The position numbers and the translations under genes are program-made. Shown here piece after piece: positions 55,502 through 64,000 of a DNA stretch of 64,000 bases (position 1 is its first letter; each line of letters begins with the position of its first letter). This stretch comes from Moniliella sp. 'wahieum' (Eukaryota; Basidiomycota; Moniliellomycetes; Moniliellales; Moniliellaceae): contig RSEE01000099.1 of assembly GCA_003971905.1 (NCBI GenBank), positions 62,001-126,000 of the forward strand, given 5' to 3'. A model generated the notes under the pieces. That model worked only from the letters and a program-made list of their open reading frames with translations, was not told where the DNA came from and searched no databases.

Positions 55502-58352
55502 GGACGAGAGGCCGGTGGCCGAGGGGGGCGGGATGGGAGGACGGAGGGCGAGAGGGGGGCGGGCGGCGGCGGGGCGCAGAGGGCACAGGCGGGCCCCGGT
55601 GCCAGCACCGACGCGGGCGGCGGGGCGGGGGGGTGGCGGGGCGACTGACGCGGTGGGGCGGCGGGGGGAGGCGGGGAGTGGGACGCGTGCGGCGGGTGGG
55701 GCGGGAGGAAGGGGGTGGGGAACGGGCATGCCGGGCGGGGGCGGGTAGGGCGGGGGGGCGAGGGGAGGTAGAAGACGGGCTGCGGGTAGTACCCGGACGG
55801 CGGCGGGGGGGGCGGGGGCGGGCGGTAGGCGCTGGAGGTGGGGGGGCTGTGGGGGGGGTAGACATCCAGCCGCCGCGGCGGGGGCGGCGGGGGCCTTGGC
55901 GGCTGCTCGGAGGGCATGCGGCCGAGGCGGGTGGTGGTGGTGGTGGTGGAGGAGGTGTGGTGGTGGAGGTGGCGGTGGCAGTGGCGGTGGTGGTGGTGGG
56001 AGAGAGGGGCGGGGCGGCGGGGCGTGCTGCGGCTGGGGTCGGCTGGCCCCCGCGAGAAGATATACGACACCGCCCGGCGCGCGGCACCAGGCCACTCTGC
56101 CCCTCTGCCTGCGTCGCGGTGCGCACAGCACGCTGGCGCCGTGCGGCCCCCACATGTGCTCGCCAAGGCACGCCCCCGCGCGGCGCCAGTGTGCGGCCCC
56201 ACACAGGCGCCGTGCCTGCGGCCGCATTCGGCTGGCGCTGCGCCGGCGCAGATGCCCGACTGTCCTCCTAGCAAACCGTGCGTCATCCGCCCCACGCGCC
56301 CAGTCTGTCCGCCCCTTCTGGCGTGCTCCTCGCTTCCGCCTCCGGGGCGGTCTGCCACGCCCCGAGCCCATCTCCATCCGTCCTGGCGGCATGCCCATCC
56401 GCGTGGGGTGCTGCCTTCGTTGCGTTGGTTGTGTATATATCTCCCCTCCCCCTCCCCCTGCCGCCCCTTCTTTCCTTTGTCCCCATGTCGTTGTGATGGG
56501 AGCGAGAACGGCGAAGGCGCGGCGCGTCAGCCCCTCCCTCGCCCACTCGCCCTCCTCCCACACACGCTCCTCCAGTCTGGGACGTGCGGGGAGGGGCACG
56601 CCGAGCGGCACTATAATAACGAACAGCAGCAACACACACACATCCCTTTCAGCCTCCGAGAGCAAGTACATACAGACACAGATGTTTGGTGCCAAACGCA
56701 CACGCCCGTGCTTCGTGCTGTTCCTTGGGTCATCAGCGCATCATCCTGGAGGGACGCGTGACTAACTACCCTCCCACAACGTAGAGCTTGATTTGCGTGT
56801 CTCCTCCACACACTCATATTACTGTGCCCTGTTCGTCGTGCGGCCAATGCGCGAGAGACGTTAACTATAAGGGTGGGTGTTGTTACATAGAGTAGCATGC
56901 GCCGTGTTGTACATTATAAAAAGTCTATTGCTCTGATGGGCGGAAGAGCGGGGTAGCGTGAGATTTTTGAGAGGGGTTCCCCGGACGCGCCTGCGCTTGA
57001 GCGAAGAGGCGCATGGACCAGCGTCCCGGCGGGACGGGGGGGCAAAAGGGCAGAAGAGTAGAAGGGCAGAATTCAGGGGCAGTGGATGGGGACGGGGCTG
57101 GGCTGGAAAACGGGGGCTGTGTTCAGTGAGCGGCTGAGCTCAGGCTGAGCGCGCTGAGGCTCCCAATTCCAGCGGTCTCGACAGCTTCCACGGTGGCCAT
57201 CTGGCTCAAACCAGACGCTGGCTATCGGACAGCAGTTATCATGCATCGTGCACAGCGATGTCACATGTGACATGTGATGTCACAGATGATCGATCGTCAT
57301 GCGTCATGCGTCATGCGTCACGCCGAGTCAGGCTTCAAGCTAACTTTCAAACTATCCAACCAGGCGCACGCCACTAGGGTTGCCGTTGCAGCACAGCCAG
57401 ACGGGACGGCGGGACCCCTGCGCCTGCCGGCCACTGCCCCCCTGCCGGCACCTCTCTCCGCGCTCACCCTCAGGCCTCACGCATCATGCATCAGACAGCC
57501 CGTGGCTCCATCGACACGGTGCCAGCAGTGCAGCGCATGTTGACACGTCGACGCCCTGCACGCGTGCACGCGTGGACGGACGTTTTGCCCACGATCAGTG
57601 GAATGGAATTGTGGGTATAGTCCACACTCCACAGGCTAGCCCACCGCTCAGCCGCTGCGCACTGCCTCCGCCTGGCTCAGCATGCGCACGAGACGGGCAA
57701 TGTGTGTGCCATCGGTGTCGCCTCCAGCCGAAGTGGCTTTTGGCTTGGTCTTTTATTGGCTTCCTTCTCCTGAGGCCTCCTGAGGCCTCCCGAGGCGGGG
57801 GCACTGGGTACTACTTGGTGTTCCCTGTGCGGTTCCTACTCGGTACTAGTCCTACCCGACTCGATTGCCGCCAGTCGCGCAGTGGCTGAGCAACCAAATG
57901 CACTCCGCTGAGTTATAAGTACACTGCCCAAGACCGAGCTATCACGCACCCAAAACGGCACCAGCCTCGCCACACGCATCAGCCACATCTCGCTGGGCCA
58001 CCCCTCCTTCCTTCCGTCCCGCACGCACACCGGCCATCCCCTCCTCTCCATCAAAGCAGAGCAGAGACTGCGAAACCACACGCAAAAGGCCCCAAAAAGG
58101 AGGTGTATGCACCCGTGTTGTGTGTGTATATACATGAGACGGCTTACAATATATCCCGCGGAGGTGTGTTCCACATGTTGCAGGGGTTCCATGTTATACG
58201 ACGCACCAGCATCCTCCTTATGTAACCCCTCCCTGTAGTTTAGTATCCATGTTCCCGCTCTCCCTCCCGGCTGCCGACAAAGGGCATTCATCTTCTTCCA
58301 CCACCCCCACTCTGTCGCCTGGCTGCATCTGCCATCAACGGCCTCCACACCA
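55502..58352. other. long intergenic region, GC-skewed then repeat-bearing
   Basis: From 55502 to 56040 the plus strand is extremely G-rich, with GGTGGT repeats near 55928-56010. This gives long spurious Pro-rich frames on the minus strand. From 56900 on it is plain intergenic DNA. The region 57259-57322 holds GTCACATGTGACATGTGATG and then GTCATGC repeated. No gene is supported. Confidence 0.45.
57260..57322. repeat. GTCACATGTGAC palindrome followed by (GTCATGC)n repeats
   Basis: GTCACATGTGAC lies at 57260-57271, then CATGTGATGTCAC, and from 57296 three GTCATGC units and a GTCACGC variant. The same GTCAC[AG]TG-type words mark other intergenic regions here. Confidence 0.8.
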
Positions 58353-60027
58353 ATGGATCTAGTACGTCGTCGCTTCGGCATCCAATCTCTTTTGTCTGAC
58401 CCGTCTACTGCAGGACTTGGCACACGTTCACTTTGGCCGGGCGCGTGGCGCGCCCCCCACCGTGCTTCGTCCGGCCGAATCCGACGAGCTGGGCACCCTC
58501 TTGAGCAAGGCCCAGCAGGTGGGAAAGATTGTTTTGAATAGAGGGTCGATCGCCGAGGCACTCAAGGCGCTCCCCAGCAGCGAGGGACAAGAGCCTCGCA
58601 CCGTGGACGGTTCTATGCCTTCGGTGGAATGCCTGGCTCAGCGTGCGTACCTTCCCCACCTTCTTGCTCCGTTCCCCTCTTTGTCGTTCTCGTTTCTCGT
58701 TTGCCGGTTGTCTTGCTGTGAACTGACGCAGGACATGCATTCATGCTAGTGCGGGGCGCATGCAGGCTCGTTGGCGCCCATGGCCTGGACACAGTACCGG
58801 CTCTTCCAGCAGGGCAGCCTCGTCCCCCCTCCTATATCTGGTCCGAACCCGAACTCTCTTCCGCAGGCTTCACCTCGGCCAAAGTGGTGGCCTACACGGG
58901 ATCTCAGTCAGAGACCGGACTGTCATCCAAGCTGAGCGCGTTGGATGTTCTTTACCCCCTTCCTCGCGTCCTAGGCGGGAAGACATGCGCACCATTCATC
59001 TGCTCGTGTTTGAGACCAACCACAAGCATCTCCTCCCCTTCTCTTGGCTGTAGCCAAAATCCAAGAACTAACTAAAGAAGGAAGATACGGGTCACAAGGC
59101 CAAGGAACGGTACGCGTTCTTCTCCGGGCTAAACAAGTATGTGGTAGGACTGGATGCGTAGGTAGCTACGATGTGGGTTTATATATATAGCTTGATGGTG
59201 GAGCAAACCGCCAGCGAGGACCGTACGTTTTTTATGTTTTTTTCCCTGATGACGCGCTCCCTTACCTCGACCTACTAACCCATTCTACCATATATAGTGT
59301 TCCGTGCGCTCCATGCCCAGCTGGAAACGGTGAAGCGTGCCACGGCGAGAAAGAATGGCAAGTGGAGATGCTTCTTTCTCTTGCTCGCGGCCGGGCTCAA
59401 GCTCTGCTCCCCCTCACGGGCGGAACAGGGTGCACACCCACTACTGGCCTCTCCGTCCTGCCCGCGAGCCAAGTCGAGGTGTTCAAAGCGATTCTCGGTC
59501 CGGAGCAAGGAAGTATCCGTGGCTCTTCTTTTCGCCTTTACCTTTACTTTGCCTTTACCTCTACCTCGCTACCATCGAACGAGGCGGGGTCAGATCCCAT
59601 CCTCTTTCCCACCTCCACCCTCGTAGCCAGTGAATGCGATGACCTTCTCCTACCCAAACCTACTTCCCCCCTGCACCACTGGCCCGCTCTTACGGTCGAA
59701 AGTGACGACGCGGGCCGTGCGGAGCATCATACTGCCCATCACGATAACGAGGAAGGTCAACCGCTCTTGACTCCGCTTTCCCATTCGCCTTCGCATACCG
59801 GACTTTTGTCCGACGCCACTCACCCCCCGCACCCGAATCCAGCTCCCGATGCTCCCTCCCCTCGTCCTCTTCCCGAGCCGATCGAGCCGGATCCGAGTGG
59901 GGGGCGAGCATGAACATGAGCCCGCTCCGTGCGCCTTCGCCCGGAATCGGCGGCTCGCCCCGCGCTTCGGCCAAACGCCGTAAACGCTCAGACCGCCTAG
60001 GCTACCCACCTACCACCGACGAAGATG
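58353..60027 (+). CDS. multi-exon gene of unknown function with short introns
   Basis: The proposed first exon is only ATGGATCTA (58353-58361). After an intron ending CTGCAG (58411) the protein reads DLAHVHFGRARGAPPTVLRP, then LGTLLSKAQQVGKIVLNRGS, IAEALKALPSS. Later pieces are SLAPMAWTQYRLFQQG or FTSAKVVAYTGSQSETG (competing frames), TIHLLVFETNHKHLLPF, AKIQELTKE, TGHKAKERYAFFSGLNKYVV, GLDALMVEQTASEDLFRALH and AQLETVKRATARKN. Introns at 59158-59190 (33 nt) and 59223-59297 restore the frame. A Ser/Pro/His-rich region ends with SAKRRKRSDRLGY, a likely nuclear-localisation cluster, before a GTACGT at 60028. The helical central part suggests a subunit of a complex, possibly nuclear. No family is recognised, and further 3' exons are possible. 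Confidence 0.5.
59158..59190 (+). other. candidate 33-nt intron
   Basis: GTAGGT donor and TATATATAG acceptor. Removing it joins GLDA to LMVEQTASED in frame and bypasses an in-frame TAG. No clear branch site is seen, so it is tentative. Confidence 0.45.
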
Positions 60028-60646
60028 GTACGTCCCCAGTTGCCATTGTCCATCCGTAGCTCTTCGCTTCTTGATTCGCTCCCGTTCTAACGGAAACAAA
60101 ACGTTGTGGCCGCGGCGGGGGTGTTATGTGGTGGTTTGTACTTATGGGTGTGGGTGTGGTTGTTTGTGGCGGGGGGGGGGGGTGAACTGCCTATGTACAT
60201 AGCTCTTGCGTCGACCAGCTTTACCCCGCGCTCACGTCGTCGCACTGCGCCTTCTCACGACCAGGCTTAACCGGTACCCACAAAGGCAGGCAGCGGCGTG
60301 GCGGTGGCGGGGCGGTGCTGTCGTGTTCTACATAATGGAGAGAGGTGTGTGGATCGGCCCCACGCGACGGTCGCGCGATAGAGCCGGTTTTGGTTTACGG
60401 ACGCACTGCATGCACTGGGTGTGCTTTTGCTTCTTGTTCTGGCCTGCATTGGCCGCAGGGTTTGTTTGGTGGGACTTGGTTGGTTGGTTGGTTGCAGTGG
60501 TTTGAGTAGTGTGGCACTTGGTTTTTGTTGGTCCCTTTTCCTCTTCAGGTACATGCTACCTCTGTGTGGTCCCCAGGTATACACTACCTCTGCGTTTCTT
60601 CCCTAGGTATATAATACTACCTCTTTTGTGTTTCCTCTTCGATATC
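60028..60646. other. non-coding stretch with a small hairpin array
   Basis: A GGGGGGGGG run near 60173, a TTGGTTGGTTGG repeat near 60479, and the AGGTA...TACCT array at 60547-60623. No gene is supported, but exons of the preceding gene could lie here. Confidence 0.45.
60547..60623. repeat. three AGGTA-n-TACCT inverted-repeat units
   Basis: Units at 60547-60564, 60575-60592 and 60605-60623 each read AGGTA, a short AT-rich spacer, and TACCTC. They resemble the GAGGAGGTA/TACCTCCTC palindrome of the LTRs at 5949-5970, including the TGCGT that follows. Confidence 0.6.
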
Positions 60647-60901
60647 ATGGCGCACTCCTATTATACGCATACTATAATAGACGACGGCGTGGGTTTTGCC
60701 ATGGGTTCTTCAGCACATCATTTGGGCGCTTCCAGCCACCTGGATTTATCCCTACCCTCCACGCTAGGAGCTGGACGCTTGGCTGGGTGGGGGGGCGATG
60801 CTATGGCCGCCCGTGGACTGTCGCCTGAAGTTGTGAAGCGTCAGGTGAAGGAAGAAGGCAGAAGGCGGCGACACGAGAGATGGAACATTTCAATTGCGTA
60901 G
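60647..60901 (+). CDS. small hypothetical ORF, 84 residues
   Basis: It starts MAHSYYTHTIIDDGVGFAMG and ends EGRRRRHERWNISIA. No domain is seen. The composition is plausible but support is weak. Confidence 0.2.
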   Translation: MAHSYYTHTIIDDGVGFAMGSSAHHLGASSHLDLSLPSTLGAGRLAGWGGDAMAARGLSPEVVKRQVKEEGRRRRHERWNISIA

Positions 60902-61008
60902 CTGGCCTGTTGCTCCCAGATTGCTCGATGCCATTTGCCATTCCATTTGCCATTTGCCTTTGCCCCCTCCATCCCTGCCATCCGCCACCGTCGCCCCGCA
61001 CGTCCACC

Positions 61009-62175
61009 ATGGCCTGGGTATCGCGCGGCGCACCCCAAATCACACTCTTGTGCGTTGCGTCCATTGCCACCTGGCTGGTCTTGCGCTCGCCGCGGGGGGC
61101 TGCGAAGAACGTGTGCACCGAGTACTGACTGGCTGGCTCCCTCCCCCATCCTCCTCCTCTCCTCCAGCTGTGACCCTTCGTCGGCAGCGGGCAAGTCCAT
61201 CCTGCGTCTCGTCCGTTCTGCTCGCCCTGCCAACATCACCTTCACCCCGGGTGTCCCGCTGGGCATGCCGGCCTTGCCGGACGATCCGCCCACGCACGCG
61301 CCAAGCATGGTACGCCGGCCACGCACGTGCCCGCTGCCCTGCTCCGGACCCAACGCTGTCAGCGGAGGAGCAAGCGGCCCAAGCGGCCGAAGAAGAAGAG
61401 GCCCGTCTGGCCACGGCCCAGCGTGCTGCCCGACCCCTACCTACCATCGAAGGAGAAAGCCCCGCGTCGCTGCTCTCCCACTTGTCCTCCCAGGGCTCCG
61501 GTGGGTTCAACCTCGATGTGCAAGACCGACGTCGTGCCCCGCTCACCTCCACTCAACTCGCCACCATCTTATCCTACCTTCCGCAGGACGATCGTTCGCT
61601 CTCTCCTGACGCCGCTACCTCGTCTGCCTCGTCTGCCCCGCCTACGTCGCCCCCCGAGACCAAACCCGATGGTGCGCCCGCGGCAGAGGCCACCACGTAT
61701 GGCGGCGCCTCCGACGCGGCCGTCCAGCGAGCCAAAACCAAAGCGCGCATCGAAGCGGCGCTTCGGGCGTTCGAGGAACGCAACAACGCTGCCGAACGGA
61801 GAAAGCAGGAAAGTCTCCTGGGGTCCGACACACCTGTTGAGTCTCTCGTCCCGTCCGCGCCGGGGCCCACAGACCAGCAAGGCCAGCAAGGCCAACAAGA
61901 CTAGCAAGTCCAGCAAGACGAGTGAGGACAGTAGCAGTCCGCACCACGTCCTGTCGCAGGCCGCGGACGAAGTGGCTGCGTGCCTCGATGGGGCGGCCCC
62001 ACCGTCGCCCCGGTCGGGTCCGAGCCCAGCGTCGGTGGTCAAGTCGGGTGGGCCGGTGCTGGTGTGGTGGGACGAGGGCAAGGCGGCCACGACGCCAGGG
62101 GAGATGAGGGCGTTGCTGGATGCGGTGGTGCGGCAGCAGGAGCAGGCCAAGCCTTCGGCGTGTGTGGTTATGTGA
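61009..62175 (+). CDS. membrane protein with C-terminal CaaX box (CVVM), function unknown
   Basis: Exon 1 (61009-61112) encodes MAWVSRGAPQITLLCVASIA then TWLVLRSPRG, an N-terminal signal-anchor helix. The 55-nt intron 61113-61167 (CTCCAG acceptor) leads to CDPSSAAGKSILRLVRSARP and ANITFTPGVPLGMPALP. After a shift near 61310 comes an acidic/Ala-rich helix (TLSAEEQAAQAAEEEEARLA). RRAPLTSTQLATILSYLPQD and AVQRAKTKARIEAALRAFEE RN (coiled-coil-like) follow. After a shift near 61880 the end is LVWWDEGKAATTPGEMRALL ... QAKPSACVVM, stop 62173-62175. C-V-V-M fits the farnesylation CaaX motif. A protein with both an N-terminal helix and a lipidated tail would be unusual. The family is unknown. Confidence 0.55.
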
Positions 62176-62642
62176 TATGCCGTGCCCAGTGGGCGAGACG
62201 AATCGCGTGGGACGAGCAGGGAGGCAGCGGGGTGGCAGGGATGGAGCGAAGAGAGAGTGCGCCATAGAAGTTAGCGGCAACGGCTGCCAGTCACGACATG
62301 TGCACACCTACCTAGCAGGCGAGGTGTTCTGGGCGCTGTGAGATTGAGATGTGAGATGTTAGTTGCCGATGGCGGGGACTCAGTTTGTATAGGTCCCGCC
62401 ACGTCACACGTGAACTCACGTCGCCGGCCAAATTTTGACAGCGGCGGCTCAGACGATGGATCAGATCTCGGTGTGTACCCACAGCACGCCCACCCGCCTC
62501 CGCCCGCTCGGACCGCCCCTCCGCCTCCTCCGCCTCCTCCGCCTCCTCCGCCTCCTCCGCCTCCTCCCCTCCTGGCGCGCTCCCTGGGCATCGCATCTGC
62601 GGGCATGCAACGCGCCGCGCAGACGCCACGCCGCCTCTTGGA
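62176..62642. other. intergenic with a (CCTCCG)n repeat
   Basis: The hexamer repeat near 62521-62570 encodes polyproline if translated, but it lies upstream of the likely MID1-like start. GTCACACGTGA at 62404-62414 is another CACGTG-type palindrome. Confidence 0.5.
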
Positions 62643-64000
62643 CATGCGCGCTGCTCGCGCTGCTCGCGCCTCGGCGCCCTCCCGCCGCCGCTGTCACCAA
62701 CCCGGCCGACGCCGCTGCCCGGCCCAGTCGGTCCTGGCCAACCCGGCGCTGTCGCCACCCGCCGTCGCGGCCCACCCCACCCCTGCATCGTCCGTGCGCT
62801 CCTCGAGCGCACTCATGAGCTCCAGCTCCAGCTTGAGCACGACCACGACCACGTCGCTGTACCAGCTGCCGCTCCAGTCGCCCATCCCGTCGATTGCGCC
62901 GTCGCCAGGCCAGAGCGTCGCGCTGAACGACTCGGTGCCTGTCCAGACTTCCATCCAGCTTGTCGGCGGACTGGACATGGACAGCGACTCGACGACCCAG
63001 AACAGTCTCGACACCGCCTTGTTCTTTGCCTTGGCTCCGCCAAGCTCAACAGGGCAGGTACCAGAGGCCTTCGTCACCCTCTCAGCCTGCTCGGGCCCCG
63101 AGATTTATCTCGACGATCCCGATGACGGCAATGTCGCCGACACCTTTCTCGCCTCGTCGTCAGCACCGACCCAGTTCGCCCATGCCCTCCCCGGGACAGA
63201 GCAAGTCCACCACCACCACCGCCTTGAATGGGTTTGCCTTCCACCGTTTGTCCGCCGGCTCGGCGTCGGCGGGGTGTACATTGGTGTCTACCCGCCCAAG
63301 AACACGATGGGCCAAACGGGCGAGAGACAGTTGAAGTGACCGCGTCCTATGTGCGCTCGCCTATGACGTTTGTTTTATGGCATGTAACCCCCGTCACGCC
63401 AATGGAAAGCGTACACGCTCGAGCTCGACGATACGGATATGGTCACTGCCATGCTCTCTGCCGCGCCGCGGCAGCACATGATCGGTACGGCGCCTAGCGC
63501 TGGCATCATGCTCAGTCGCACCTCTGATGCACCGAGCAAGTACTTTAACTCGTCCGCCTGTCCATCCGTACCGCCTTCTCGACTTTTACGACGCGCTGCC
63601 CGATGCCGGCAAAAACATTGTGACCAAGACACCAGTTGCGCAGCATCCCTACCGGCTACGGTCCCCAACGAACGCAATTCACCATCCAGCCCTTGGAGCC
63701 TGATACCAACTACACTGCCTGGCTCACCACCGACCCGGATTGGCCACCGCAACAGGCCAACCTGCAGTACGGACCGGCGATCAAGTTCAAGACCAAAAAC
63801 AACCCCAACTGCCAGCTGGTCAGTGGGCTGGATTTTGCCCCGACGTGGCGTACGCCACGGCAGTCGGACCGCAGTTTGACCTCGGCATGGCCTTGGGCCA
63901 CATTGAGCAACCGTGACGGTGTGCTAGCCAACTTCTCCAAAGCGGTATCGACGTTTTCCTGTGGACGGACCAAGGTCGGTACTCGTACATTGCCACTTGT
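62643..64000 (+). CDS. MID1: MID1-like stretch-activated calcium channel subunit, cut by the right edge
   Basis: Mid1 pairs with Cch1 in the plasma membrane for calcium entry under cell-wall stress or mating. The chosen ATG (62643) gives, after a one-base shift, a likely signal ALLALLAPRRPPAAA. The extracellular part reads LPLQSPIPSIAPSPGQSVAL, LDTALFFALAPPSS and EAFVTLSACSGPEIYLDD (the characteristic CSGP block). YTLELDDTDMVTAMLSAA, FTIQPLEPDTNYTAWLTTD and NPNCQLVSGLDF (usually followed by C and VAYAVP) follow, then GIDVFLWTDQGRYSY. The Cys-rich C-terminus lies outside the window. Frameshifts are near 63210, 63310, 63410, 63640 and 63830. Confidence 0.75.

Noticed and set aside
55379-56701. 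440-codon minus-strand frame, Pro-rich
   Set aside because: Only its last 40 residues look conserved (start of the ITC1-like protein). The rest is the complement of a G-rich low-complexity tract.
57296-57322. Possible CRISPR or telomere-like array
   Set aside because: Units are contiguous 7-mers without spacers, and the motif is not a known telomere repeat.

Overview
This is a GC-rich eukaryotic nuclear window from a fungus. Genes lie on both strands, are interrupted by short introns (mostly about 50-180 nt, GT...AG, with CTGAC/CTAAC-like branch sites), and include hallmark fungal genes: a Chs3-type chitin synthase, a Mid1-type calcium-channel subunit, an Mtc1-like protein, a class 3 diacylglycerol-lipase-like protein and an ISW2-subunit-like protein. 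A basidiomycete is my best guess, from the chitin synthase N-terminus and the gene structure, but I cannot place it more finely.

Layout. 0-6 kb: a short mitochondrial-carrier-like ORF, then a tandem copia-type LTR array (LTR-body-LTR-body-LTR, one 5-bp target duplication) whose two bodies lack reverse transcriptase. 6-9.8 kb: gene-poor, with a perfect 376-bp duplication and a 20-bp tandem repeat. 9.8-20.6 kb: arrestin-like gene, tRNA-Gln(CUG) with intron, NSA2, F-box gene divergent from DOA1/UFD3, and a multi-pass membrane protein. 21.7-26.1 kb: chitin synthase. 27.9-32.3 kb: lipase. 32.9-38.1 kb: MTC1-like gene and a disordered protein. 40.2-49.8 kb: Gfo/Idh/MocA oxidoreductase, GCN20-type ABCF, PAT-complex Asterix-like protein, ARP2, and a secreted GPI-type protein. 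50.2-55.5 kb: ITC1/ACF1-like remodeller subunit. 58.4-62.2 kb: an unrecognised multi-exon gene and a membrane/CaaX protein. 62.6 kb to the right edge: MID1-like calcium-channel subunit, cut off.

The genes are mostly unrelated housekeeping functions. Cell surface and calcium recur (chitin synthase, lipase, MID1, GPI-type protein). DOA1 and the F-box gene, both ubiquitin-linked, share a 239-bp divergent promoter. GCN20 and the Asterix-like gene share another.

A dominant technical feature is that nearly every conserved gene is broken by single-base frameshifts roughly every 100-300 bp, including genes that are essential or near-essential in yeast (NSA2, ARP2). The two retroelement copies differ mainly by one-base indels. 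The simplest reading is an unpolished long-read assembly. Coordinates given for coding genes are therefore gene spans with frameshifts inside, not clean ORFs.
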